From Thermoleophilia bacterium (GTDB taxonomy: Bacteria; Actinomycetota; Thermoleophilia; BMS3ABIN01), in the NCBI GenBank assembly GCA_014874175.1, contig JACWAD010000081.1:1-39071 (forward strand): a stretch of 39,071 nt of DNA, read 5' to 3'. Shown here in pieces: positions 25,210-32,777 of the stretch. The notes beneath the pieces are model-generated. The model was given only the letters and a program-made list of their open reading frames with translations. It had not been told where the DNA came from and searched no databases. The translations under genes were made by a program, and so were the position numbers. Position 1 is the stretch's first letter; every line of letters starts with the position of its first letter.

Positions 25210-25848
25210 ATGGGCGATGAATCAAAGCACGCGCCCGCAAGCAAAGATCCGGACGGCTGCGAGCCTGAAGGATCCGGGAAAACGTTTTCTGACTCAGGCC
25301 TTTCCCGCCCTGGATCTCGCCGGGAGGGGGGGCGCAATTTCAAGCGCAGCGCCCTTGAGTTCATTGCCTTTGCCGCTATTGCCGTAGTTGTTGCCTACCT
25401 GCTGCAGCTGTTTCTGGTCAAGCCGTTTGTGATCCCCTCCGGATCGATGGAAAATACCCTCAGGATAGGCGACCGGGTGCTAGTGAACCGGCAGGCATAC
25501 CGGTTTGGATCTCCCAAGCAAGGCGACATTATTGTCTTTACCTCACCCCAGGAGCCGGGGATTGATCTTATCAAACGGGTTATTGCCGTCGGCGGCGACA
25601 AGATCCGCGTGGAAAATGGCCAGGTCATTGTCAATGACAAACCGCTGGCTGAACCATACATCAGGAAAGACAGAAGCAATTTCCAGGAGCGGACCGTTCC
25701 GCCGGGAACCGTGTTTGTGATGGGAGACAACCGTCCCGACAGCCGCGACAGCCGTTACTGGAAAACCCCCTGGGTGTCAGATAATGACATTATTGGCCAG
25801 GCGTTCATGATCTACTGGCCGCTCAATCATATTTTCTGGCTGGGGTAA
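25210..25848 (+). CDS. lepB: Signal peptidase I
   Basis: A membrane protease that cleaves signal peptides from exported proteins. 212 residues. A polar, Ser/Gly/Lys-rich cytoplasmic N-terminus (1-45) is followed by one transmembrane helix (about 49-70). The catalytic Ser79 is in IPSGSM and the general-base Lys122 is in LIKRVIAVGGD. The conserved box MGDNRPDSRDSR follows. One N-terminal transmembrane segment is the Gram-positive type. ATG 25210 is 17 bp after rplS without a clear Shine-Dalgarno. The order rplS-lepB-rnhB is common in Gram-positives and actinobacteria. Confidence 0.95.
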   Translation: MGDESKHAPASKDPDGCEPEGSGKTFSDSGLSRPGSRREGGRNFKRSALEFIAFAAIAVVVAYLLQLFLVKPFVIPSGSMENTLRIGDRVLVNRQAYRFGSPKQGDIIVFTSPQEPGIDLIKRVIAVGGDKIRVENGQVIVNDKPLAEPYIRKDRSNFQERTVPPGTVFVMGDNRPDSRDSRYWKTPWVSDNDIIGQAFMIYWPLNHIFWLG

Positions 25849-25850
25849 CC

Positions 25851-26501
25851 TTGCCTGCCGAAGACGCCAGCGGCCTGTTTGAATTTGACCTTGGGTTAGG
25901 AAAGGCCGCCGGGCCGGTGGCAGGCGCTGACGAGGCCGGACGGGGCTGTTTTGCCGGCCCGCTGGTGAGCGCCGCTGTGATATTCGATTACTCCCGGTTT
26001 AGGCAGCAGGGCTGCGGGCCAATGCTTGCCGGCCTAAAGGATTCCAAGAAACTGACGCGCCAGGCCCGCGAGCGGCTTTACCCAAAAATCATCAGGTGCG
26101 CTGCCAGAATTGCCGTGGTGGTGTCAAGCACTGAAAGAATTGACGAAAACGGAATACACAGAACCAACCTTGCAGACCTTTCCCGCTGCCTTGAGATGCT
26201 GGCGCCTCTGCCTGAGCTGGTTTTGATTGACGGCTGGCGCCTTCCGGAAGCGGCGCCGCCTCACATGGCGGTCAAGGGTGGAGATTCCCTGAGCGCCTGC
26301 ATTGCAGCGGCGTCTGTTGTTGCCAAGGTCACACGCGACAGCCTCATGCGCCGGTTCCATGGCCTTTATCCTGCCTACGGGTTTAACCGGCACGTTGGTT
26401 ACGGAACCCTGGCTCACCGGCAGGCAATTGCCAGGCATGGATACTGCCCGCTGCACCGCCGGTCATTTAAGATCCGGACGCTGGAAGCTTTAAATGGATG
26501 A
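25851..26501 (+). CDS. rnhB: Ribonuclease HII
   Basis: Cleaves the RNA strand of RNA-DNA hybrids, including single ribonucleotides in DNA. 216 residues. The acidic active site is visible: GADEAGRG (Asp, Glu), VLIDGWRLP (Asp) and VAKVTRDSLM (Asp). LKDSKKLT and FNRHVGYGT are also typical. TTG start 2 bp after the lepB stop, so the two are translationally linked. Confidence 0.94.
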   Translation: MPAEDASGLFEFDLGLGKAAGPVAGADEAGRGCFAGPLVSAAVIFDYSRFRQQGCGPMLAGLKDSKKLTRQARERLYPKIIRCAARIAVVVSSTERIDENGIHRTNLADLSRCLEMLAPLPELVLIDGWRLPEAAPPHMAVKGGDSLSACIAAASVVAKVTRDSLMRRFHGLYPAYGFNRHVGYGTLAHRQAIARHGYCPLHRRSFKIRTLEALNG

Positions 26502-26550
26502 TCAAATTGCTGAATGATGATTCCTGGACTTTGGATTCCCCTTAAAAGCA

Positions 26551-26612
26551 GATCCTTCGGCACTCTTCAAGCGCCTCAGCGCCTGCCCTGAGCATTACAA
26601 AGGGATAACAGT
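26551..26612 (+). repeat. Dispersed intergenic repeat copy after rnhB
   Basis: GATCCTTCGGC ... CGCCTCAGCGCCTGCCCTGAG ... AAAGGGATAACA, followed by GCTGAGTTAACCGGATGAG. This is the same family as 9301-9358 and 8214-8330. It fills most of the 156-bp gap between rnhB and yraN. Confidence 0.6.
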
Positions 26613-26635
26613 TTGCTGAGTTAACCGGATGAGAA

Positions 26636-26668
26636 GTTTAACTTTGGACTGTGAACCTTGAACCTTGA
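26636..26668 (+). repeat. Heptad-type repeat overlapping the start of yraN
   Basis: GTTTAACTTTGGACTG then GTGAACCTTGAACCTTGAG; the 7-bp unit GAACCTT occurs twice in tandem. The yraN TTG start (26658) is inside it, like the TIGR03936 gene at 5428. Confidence 0.5.
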
Positions 26669-27062
26669 GAAGCCCGGAATCAAGCCGCCGGACGCGAGGC
26701 GGCAGCGTGGCCGCACCGGCGAGGAAATCGCCCGCCGCCATCTCAAGCGGCGGCTGTACAGGATAATTGAGACAAATTACCGCAGCCGCTATGGCGAGAT
26801 TGACATCATCGCCAGGCGTGGCAACATTATCGTTTTTATTGAAGTCAAGGCCCGCAGCGGCAAGCTTCTGGGCGAGCCCTTCGAGGCGGTTGGTCCCCGT
26901 AAACAGCTTCAGATTCGCCGCATGGCAGCCATGTGGCTGGCGCAGCATCAGCATGATGAAAGAATCGGCAGTTGTGAATTCCGCTTCGACGTGATTTCTG
27001 TTTTGCTTGCTGAAAACGGTGGCGCTCGGGAGTTCAGGCACATCAAGGACGCGTTTAGATAA
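26658..27062 (+). CDS. yraN: UPF0102/YraN family nuclease-fold protein
   Basis: A 134-residue protein of the restriction-endonuclease-like fold, function not firmly established. The pattern RGRTGEEIARRHLKRR, NYRSRYGEIDIIAR and FIEVKARSG gives the E...D...ExK residues expected of this fold. Its place between rnhB and comM-dprA is the normal one in many phyla and suggests a DNA-processing role. The TTG start comes from repeat sequence and there is no Shine-Dalgarno, so initiation may be weak. Confidence 0.88.
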   Translation: MNLEKPGIKPPDARRQRGRTGEEIARRHLKRRLYRIIETNYRSRYGEIDIIARRGNIIVFIEVKARSGKLLGEPFEAVGPRKQLQIRRMAAMWLAQHQHDERIGSCEFRFDVISVLLAENGGAREFRHIKDAFR

Positions 27063-27077
27063 TCAACGGCACCATTT

Positions 27078-27106
27078 TTGTATTAGCAGGTTTTTCTTGA
27101 TATCAT
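27078..27106 (+). promoter_or_regulatory. Promoter candidate for comM-dprA-xer-sigma
   Basis: TTGTAT, 17-nt spacer, TATCAT in the 97-bp gap before comM. The -10 matches five of six positions, the -35 only three. Confidence 0.35.
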
Positions 27107-27159
27107 AGTTTCCCCCTCCATGACCGCACGGCAGCATCTCCCTGAGGAGTGGTGCAAAG

Positions 27160-28698
27160 ATGCTTGCCAGGATGCAAAGCCACGCCGTCATGGGAATGGA
27201 TGCGTGTCCCGTTTCAGTCGAGGCCGATCTGGGCCGGGGCCTGCCCGCCTTCAGCATTGTTGGCCTTCCCGACGCGTCTGTGCGCGAAGCCAAGGAGCGC
27301 GTCCGGGCTGCGGTCGCCAACTCCCAGTTTGAATTCCCGCTAAGAAGAATCACGGTAAACCTGGCCCCGGCCGATCTGCGCAAGGAAGGGCCGCAGTTTG
27401 ATCTTCCAATTGCGCTGTCGCTGCTCGCCGCCTCAGGGCAAATAAAATCAACGCTTCTGAAGCACTACGCGGCGGCCGGCGAGCTTTCTCTTGACGGCGC
27501 CGTGCGCAGCATAAGCGGCGCGCTATCCATGGCGGAAGGAGCAAGGCGCGGCCGTCTGTGCGGACTGATCGTGCCTGAAGCAAACGCTAAAGAAGCCGCC
27601 TTGATCGGCGCCGTAGAGGTCATCGGCGTAAGCAGCCTCAGGCAGGCGGCCGCTTTTTTCTGCAAGGAGGAAAAGATAGAGCCGGCGCGTGTTGATAGCG
27701 CCGCGCTTCTTGGGGCTGGACTTGGCATAGAACCGGACCTGGCCGAGGTCAAAGGGCAGAACCTTGCCCGGCGGGCTCTGGAGGTATGCGCCGCCGGCGG
27801 CCACAACCTGCTCATGATCGGCCCGCCCGGATCAGGCAAAACAATGCTCGCCCGCCGCCTGCCTTCCATTCTCCCGCGGCTTGACATCAACGAGGCAATC
27901 GAAGTGACTCGCATCTATAGCGTTGCCGGCCAGCTTAACGGCAGTTGCCTGATCTCCAGGCGGCCATTCCGCTCTCCTCATCACACAATATCGCACGTTG
28001 GCCTTGCCGGCGGCGGCGCCAGCCCGCGTCCGGGCGAAGTCAGTCTGGCGCATCTGGGGGTCTTGTTTCTTGATGAGCTGCCCGAGTTCTCGCGGATGGC
28101 GCTGGAGACGCTCAGGCAGCCAATGGAAGACGGCCAGATTTCCGTGTCACGGGCTCTGATTTCGGTGACTTACCCGTCCAGATTCATGCTGGTGGCGGCC
28201 ATGAATCCCTGCCCGTGTGGTTATCTGGGCGACTCCCGCCGCACCTGTTCCTGCCCGCCCCAGAAAGTAGCTTCCTACCGGAACCGTATAAGCGGCCCCC
28301 TGATGGACAGGATCGATGTCGCCGTCGAGGTTCCCTCGCTTGATAAAAAAGATTTGATGTCAACAGTGAAGCGGGAGGCGTCTGCGCCCGTGGCCGCCCG
28401 GGTAATGGCTGCCCGCCGGCGCCAGCTTGAGCGGCTTAACGGAAGCGGCGTTTATTGCAATGCCGGCATGCAGGCCCGGCAGACGGAGCGTTTCTGTCAT
28501 CCTGTCGATGACGCCGTCCGACTGCTCGAATCAGCCATCGACCGCCTTGGTTTAAACGCCCGCTCTCACCAGCGCGTTCTCAAAGTGGCGAGAACGATCG
28601 CCGATCTCGAAGGGGCCGCCGCCATCGAGCCTGCGCACCTGGCGGAGGCAATCAGCTACCGAAGCATTGATCGCCGGGGCTGGCTTGGCGTTGAGTAG
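27160..28698 (+). CDS. comM: YifB/ComM family AAA+ ATPase (Mg-chelatase-like)
   Basis: A 512-residue AAA+ protein. In naturally competent bacteria ComM is a helicase that aids branch migration during transformation. The N-terminal Lon-like/ChlI domain (about 20-180) includes GLPAFSIVGLPDASVREAKERV. The ATPase domain has Walker A IGPPGSGKTMLA and Walker B GVLFLDELPEFSR. It carries the family's Cys-rich signature NPCPCGYLGD ... CSCPP near 345-365. The C-terminal helical domain ends at GWLGVE. ATG start with GAGGAG upstream. It overlaps the likely dprA start. Confidence 0.94.
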   Translation: MLARMQSHAVMGMDACPVSVEADLGRGLPAFSIVGLPDASVREAKERVRAAVANSQFEFPLRRITVNLAPADLRKEGPQFDLPIALSLLAASGQIKSTLLKHYAAAGELSLDGAVRSISGALSMAEGARRGRLCGLIVPEANAKEAALIGAVEVIGVSSLRQAAAFFCKEEKIEPARVDSAALLGAGLGIEPDLAEVKGQNLARRALEVCAAGGHNLLMIGPPGSGKTMLARRLPSILPRLDINEAIEVTRIYSVAGQLNGSCLISRRPFRSPHHTISHVGLAGGGASPRPGEVSLAHLGVLFLDELPEFSRMALETLRQPMEDGQISVSRALISVTYPSRFMLVAAMNPCPCGYLGDSRRTCSCPPQKVASYRNRISGPLMDRIDVAVEVPSLDKKDLMSTVKREASAPVAARVMAARRRQLERLNGSGVYCNAGMQARQTERFCHPVDDAVRLLESAIDRLGLNARSHQRVLKVARTIADLEGAAAIEPAHLAEAISYRSIDRRGWLGVE

Positions 28699-29857
28699 AC
28701 GGAACTTGTGCAAACAGCCGGACAGGCGGGCTGCCCTGGCGCTTTCTTTTTTTCTGGGAGGCGTCATCCAGCGGCCGGTGGTTCTGCCAACCGCAGAAAT
28801 GACCCCGGGTGAGATCTGGGAATGCCCTGCCGCGTCCCTCGTCGCCATGCTTAAGCTAACCGCAAATGAAGCCAGCCGCCTGGAATCTTTCCGGGCTTCT
28901 TTTTCTCCCGCATGTGCGGAGCGGCAGTTAAGAGCAACTGGAATGGAGTTCGTGGCGCTGGGCGGAGAATTTTATCCCGCCGGGCTGGCAACGATTTACG
29001 ATCCTCCCCTCGGCTTATTTTTAAAATGCGGCCACGCGGACAACCTGAAAATACCCGCTTCAGAAGACGCTGGTGAGGTTGCCTGCCGCCGTTTGCAGGA
29101 ACTCATGTCACGTCATCGAATTGCCATAGTAGGAGCACGGGCTGCGTCCCGTTATGGCCTTGACGCAGCCGGGCGGCTGGCGACGCAGCTTTCGCACCGG
29201 TCCGTGTGCGTCATCAGCGGGCTGGCATTGGGCGTGGACGCGGCTGCTCACTGCGGGGCCCTCGAGGGCGGCGGCGGCACTATTGCCGCGATGGGCTGCG
29301 CGGCTGATCACGTCTATCCCAGTGCCAACAGCGGTCTTTACCGGCGGCTGCTAAAGTCAGGCCTGGTAGTTTCCGAATATCCGCCAGGGACCATGCCGCT
29401 GCCATGGCGGTTTCCGGCACGCAACCGCATCATTGCCGGGCTGTCCGAGGCCGTAGTTGTGGTCGAGGCGCGCCAGAAAAGCGGAGCCTTGATAACCGCC
29501 GATTTTTGTCTTGAACAGGGCAAGGAGGTTTTTGCTGTGCCGGGAAGCATTTTCTCAGACCTTTCGGCAGGCCCGAATGAGCTGATCAAAGTGGGAGCCA
29601 CGCCCCTCACCAGTGCGGCTGACGTTCTGGAAAGCTGGGGAATGGAAACCGGCAGCAAGGGCATTTCTGAACCGTCCGGTTTAACCGATGCTGAAAGGGT
29701 GGTTGTGAAGGTGCTCGATGCAACCTTTCGCCATCAGGACGAGTTGGCCGCAAGGGCCGGGATCGACAGCCGCAGGGTCGCAGCACTGCTGGTGTCCCTG
29801 GAGATCAAAGGTCTGGCTCGGCACGAGCCCGGCCGCGGCTATTCCTGCCAGCGTTAA
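28691..29857 (+). CDS. dprA: DNA-processing protein DprA
   Basis: Loads RecA on incoming single-stranded DNA in transformation and is widespread outside competent species too. The Rossmann-like core contains IAIVGARAASRYG, ISGLALGVDAAAHCGAL, GGTIAAMGCAADHVYP, SEYPPGTMPLPWRFPARNRIIAGLS and KSGALITADFCLEQGKEVFAVPG. A C-terminal winged-helix segment (DELAARAGIDSRRVAALLVSLEIKGL) follows. The track start at TTG 28667 lies within comM. Several TTG codons are possible (28685, 28691, 28706) and none has a good Shine-Dalgarno; I chose 28691, which gives a 388-residue protein. Confidence 0.92.
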   Translation: MSRRNLCKQPDRRAALALSFFLGGVIQRPVVLPTAEMTPGEIWECPAASLVAMLKLTANEASRLESFRASFSPACAERQLRATGMEFVALGGEFYPAGLATIYDPPLGLFLKCGHADNLKIPASEDAGEVACRRLQELMSRHRIAIVGARAASRYGLDAAGRLATQLSHRSVCVISGLALGVDAAAHCGALEGGGGTIAAMGCAADHVYPSANSGLYRRLLKSGLVVSEYPPGTMPLPWRFPARNRIIAGLSEAVVVVEARQKSGALITADFCLEQGKEVFAVPGSIFSDLSAGPNELIKVGATPLTSAADVLESWGMETGSKGISEPSGLTDAERVVVKVLDATFRHQDELAARAGIDSRRVAALLVSLEIKGLARHEPGRGYSCQR

Positions 29858-29884
29858 TGACAATTGCCGCCGAATTGATGTAAA

Positions 29885-30862
29885 TTGGAGTTCAAGGCCG
29901 TTGACATATCGGAAGCAAAAGAAAATGATCCCATCGTTGAAGGGGCCAGGAAGCGCGACCTGGCAATCCTGGGGCGGTACCTCTCATCGCTGGCTCAATC
30001 CGGCAGTTCTGAGAAGACCGTGCGTGCCTACGGCCAGGACTGCCGCCAGTTCCTCAGGTATGCCGCCTCCGAGAAGGCCGGTTTCCCAGCCGGGGTTGAT
30101 TACCGCCTGCTTAGGCGATATGCCGTATTCCTGGCCGGGTTTAATTATCAGAAGTCGACTGTGGGCCGCAAGCTCTCCGCTGTGCGGGGGCTGTTAAAGT
30201 TCTGCCGGGCGGAAGGTCTGATCCGGTCAAACCCGGCCGAGCTGCTGGCGTCGCCAAAACAGCCGCGCAAGCTGCCTCAAGTTCTAAGGCCGAAAGAAGT
30301 GGAATTATTTCTGGAAGCGATTGATGTTTCTAGTCCTCTTGGGATGAGGGACAGGGCCATCTTTGAGCTGCTTTACAGTTGCGGGCTTCGCAGCGAGGAG
30401 ATCATTTTTCTTGATACAATCAGCATTGACTTTGAACAGGAAGAGGTCACCGTTCGCGGCAAGGGAAACAAGATGCGGGTAGCGCCCGTAGGCGAGATTG
30501 CGCTTGGTGCGGTATGGGCATATTTGCAGAAAGGCAGGCCGCAGCTTGCCCGCCGCCTGGAAGCGAAGGTTGAAAAAACAGCGGCCCTTTTCCTGTCTGC
30601 GCGGGGCAGGCGGATGGGAACATCGGATATCAGGCGCCGGACAATAAAATACGTGAGAAAGGCGGCCGTCGGTCAGCGAACTTCATCACATACATTCCGG
30701 CATTGTTTCGCCACCCACCTGCTTGAAGGAGGGGCCGATCTGCGGGCAGTTCAGGAGTTGCTTGGTCATGCTTCCATTGCGACGACACAGCGCTATACTC
30801 ATGTAAGCGGGGCCCATTTGAGAAGGGTCTATGAGCATTCCCACCCCCGGGCTCATTCTTGA
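29885..30862 (+). CDS. Tyrosine site-specific recombinase, XerC/XerD type
   Basis: Probably resolves chromosome dimers at a dif site. 325 residues. The SAM-like N-terminal core-binding domain is about 20-125. The catalytic domain has Arg in YSCGLRSEEI, Lys in VRGKGNKMR, HxxR in HTFRHCFATHLLEGG, His in LLGHASI and the nucleophile Tyr in TQRYTHVS, so it looks active. The start is TTG 29885 with no good Shine-Dalgarno. About 20 N-terminal residues are in excess of the usual 300, so a later start is possible. XerC and XerD cannot be told apart here. Its location between dprA and the sigma factor matches actinobacterial and other Gram-positive gene order. Confidence 0.9.
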   Translation: MEFKAVDISEAKENDPIVEGARKRDLAILGRYLSSLAQSGSSEKTVRAYGQDCRQFLRYAASEKAGFPAGVDYRLLRRYAVFLAGFNYQKSTVGRKLSAVRGLLKFCRAEGLIRSNPAELLASPKQPRKLPQVLRPKEVELFLEAIDVSSPLGMRDRAIFELLYSCGLRSEEIIFLDTISIDFEQEEVTVRGKGNKMRVAPVGEIALGAVWAYLQKGRPQLARRLEAKVEKTAALFLSARGRRMGTSDIRRRTIKYVRKAAVGQRTSSHTFRHCFATHLLEGGADLRAVQELLGHASIATTQRYTHVSGAHLRRVYEHSHPRAHS

Positions 30863-30888
30863 TATAAATTAATAATTGTGAGGTTCAC

Positions 30889-31677
30889 TTGCCCGAAGAA
30901 GACAAGGAAATAAACGAACTCTGGCGCCGGTACAAGAAAGAAGGAGACCCGCAGGCGCGGGACCGCCTCATATTAAACTACGCTCCCCTGGTGAAATATG
31001 TCGCCGGCCGGCTGGGCACTAATTTCCCATCCCATGTGGATGAATCGGACCTGATAAGTTATGGCCTCCTGGGGCTCATCGGCGCCGTCGAGCGTTTTGA
31101 CCTGTCGCGCAATATCAAATTTGAAACTTACGCCATCACCCGCATCAAGGGATCAATCCTGGACGAGCTTCGGTCACTGGACTGGGTGCCGCGGTCGGTG
31201 CGCAGCATGGCCCGACAGATTGAGCGCAGCAGCGCCAAGCTGGAGAACAAGCTCCATCGCGCCCCCAGCGACGAGGAGTTGGCGAAGGATTTGGGAATAA
31301 CGGTGAACGAGTTTCAGGAGGCTCTGACAAAAATCAGCTCCAGCTCAATGGTGGCCCTGGAAGAGCTATGGACCATTTCCAGCACCGGCACCGAATCGGT
31401 AGCCCTGATAGACACCATCGAGGACCGCCAAAGCAAGGATCCCGCTTCTGTTGTTGATGTCAACGAGATAAAGGAGAGGCTGGCGGCGGCCATCTCCAAA
31501 CTGCCTGAACGGGAAAAGATTGTAGTAGCTCTTTACTATTACGAGGGCCTGACGCTGAGGGAGATCGGCGATGCCCTGGGAGTGACCGAATCACGGGTGT
31601 CGCAGCTTCACACCAAGGCGATCCTGCGGTTAAAGGGCCGCCTGCGGGATCAGGTAGAGCCGGCGCAGATACCGTAA
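30889..31677 (+). CDS. whiG: WhiG/FliA-family RNA polymerase sigma factor (sigma-28 group)
   Basis: A 262-residue group 3 sigma factor. Region 2 includes LILNYAPLVKYVAGRL, DLISYGLLGLIGAVERFD and FETYAITRIKGSILDELR. The segment SLDWVPRSVR after region 2 is typical of FliA/WhiG. Region 3 is about 100-150 and region 4 ends with LTLREIGDALGVTESRVSQLHTKAI. No flagellar or chemotaxis gene is in the window, and the comM-dprA-xer context resembles the actinobacterial whiG locus. WhiG (development) is therefore favoured over FliA (motility), though this is inference. TTG start with GAGG 6 nt upstream. Confidence 0.88.
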   Translation: MPEEDKEINELWRRYKKEGDPQARDRLILNYAPLVKYVAGRLGTNFPSHVDESDLISYGLLGLIGAVERFDLSRNIKFETYAITRIKGSILDELRSLDWVPRSVRSMARQIERSSAKLENKLHRAPSDEELAKDLGITVNEFQEALTKISSSSMVALEELWTISSTGTESVALIDTIEDRQSKDPASVVDVNEIKERLAAAISKLPEREKIVVALYYYEGLTLREIGDALGVTESRVSQLHTKAILRLKGRLRDQVEPAQIP

Positions 31678-31695
31678 AAGTTTTATGTCACGCGC

Positions 31696-32178
31696 TTAAC
31701 GCTTCACGTATTCGAGGCTGACTTTATCGCCGACCTGGACGCCATTGCGGGAGAAAAATCCCCGGCTGGCTTCCACTGCGCAGCGGTAAGGCACAGGCGG
31801 ACGGTGGTCGTCAAGTGAGAGGGGGGCCATTTCCTGGATGCCGACGATGGTGCCGTTCCCCGCGATAAAAGCCACCGACAGGGGAATAAGCGTATTCTTC
31901 ATCCAGAAACCTTCGCGAACATCATGACCCCACACGAAAATCATGCCCTGGTCGGGCGCCAGCGAGGTTCTGTTCATGAGGCCTTTTTCCCTTTGCTCGG
32001 GCGTAGAGGCAACTTCAACCTTGAGGATAACATCGTGACGGGCGTGGAATATTACTTGAGGTCGCTGACTGGTGGAGGTGGTGAATGGGCCGGCGCCTGT
32101 ATTTCCGTTACAGCTTGCCGCCAGCAACACAAGTGCAAGGCAGGCCGCTTTGAAGCCAACAGAACGGAAAGACCGCAT
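31696..32178 (-). CDS. DUF192-domain lipoprotein
   Basis: 160 residues. The signal peptide ends in a lipobox LAASC with the lipidated Cys at residue 23, so the protein is probably anchored outside the cytoplasmic membrane. The DUF192 domain (about 45-157) contains VEVASTPEQREKGLMNRT, GMIFVW, FWMKNTLIPLSVAFI and VPYRCAVEASRGFF. The function of DUF192 is not established. It is convergent with the sigma factor gene (18-bp gap) and lies 17 bp downstream of the tiny membrane gene at 32196-32318, with which it probably shares a transcript. Confidence 0.88.
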   Translation of the reverse strand: MRSFRSVGFKAACLALVLLAASCNGNTGAGPFTTSTSQRPQVIFHARHDVILKVEVASTPEQREKGLMNRTSLAPDQGMIFVWGHDVREGFWMKNTLIPLSVAFIAGNGTIVGIQEMAPLSLDDHRPPVPYRCAVEASRGFFSRNGVQVGDKVSLEYVKR

Positions 32179-32195
32179 TAAACGGACAGAAACCC

Positions 32196-32318
32196 TTAAC
32201 TCTTTGTATCTTCATCTTCCTGTCCACAAGTCCCCCTGATGCCGCAGTAGGCAAGTACTGCAACTACTGGCGCCAGCACTAGGATAAAGAACAGGAAAAT
32301 GATGGCTTCTACAGGCAC
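32196..32318 (-). CDS. Tiny single-span membrane protein (40 aa), not in the ORF track
   Basis: On the minus strand GGGAGGTGA precedes GTG 32318 with about 6-nt spacing. The 40-residue product has one strong membrane helix (AIIFLFFILVLAPVVAVLAY), two cysteines (CGIRGTC) and an acidic tail (EDED). It has its own extended -10 promoter and is followed after 17 bp by the DUF192 lipoprotein gene, so it looks like the first gene of a two-gene operon. Not recognised as a known family. Its neighbour on the other side is the cytochrome operon. Confidence 0.65.
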   Translation of the reverse strand: MPVEAIIFLFFILVLAPVVAVLAYCGIRGTCGQEDEDTKS

Positions 32319-32356
32319 TGCTGTCACCTCCCAGTGTGCAAATAAATCCTATTGTA

Positions 32357-32365
32357 ATTATACCA
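32357..32365 (-). promoter_or_regulatory. Extended -10 promoter of the tiny gene-DUF192 operon
   Basis: On the minus strand TGGTATAAT (TG-N-TATAAT), giving a start near 32350 and a leader of about 32 nt. The -35 is weak, as is common for extended -10 promoters. Confidence 0.6.
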
Positions 32366-32684
32366 TTCAGGCCCAGTAGTAACACCTGGTAAAAACCGCC
32401 AGGCATTCGTGGCAATAATAGCCGCCCTGCAGCTGCAATTGCAAGCCAGATACCTACGCGGGTATTTCATCTTATTGATCGGGAAGGCCAAGCGCGTTCT
32501 TTAGGAGCAATTATCTTTCGAACGAAAAAGGAAAAGCAGCCAGGGATTTCAGGTTTAAACAGTATTTTTTGAATTTTTTCTCATCAAAAAAGTTGTGTAA
32601 AAGAAACGACCTCCGGCGGCGCGTCAGGTAATAATCATAATAATTCCTGCAAACACTGCCATTTTATAGTGCTTTGCCACTGGT
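32366..32684. other. Divergent intergenic region with an AT-rich core
   Basis: No gene seen. The stretch 32555-32660 is clearly more AT-rich than its surroundings (T-runs and A-runs around 32568-32592, AATAATCATAATAATT at 32629-32644). A small stem ATACC...GGTAT occurs at about 32451-32466. This is a plausible place for regulator binding upstream of the cytochrome operon, but no known operator is recognised. Confidence 0.35.
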
Positions 32685-32714
32685 TTGACACCGTATTGTG
32701 CCGAAGTGTAGAAT
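32685..32714 (+). promoter_or_regulatory. Promoter candidate for the heptaheme-Rieske-cytochrome b operon
   Basis: TTGACA (32685-32690, perfect), 18-nt spacer, TAGAAT (32709-32714). A second perfect TATAAT at 32751-32756 lies closer to the gene but has no good -35. The leader would be about 57 nt from the first promoter. Confidence 0.6.
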
Positions 32715-32777
32715 TTCGTCCGGCGTTTGTGCCTTTTTTCACCGATGTAATATAATTAGCTCTGTCAAGGGAAGTGA

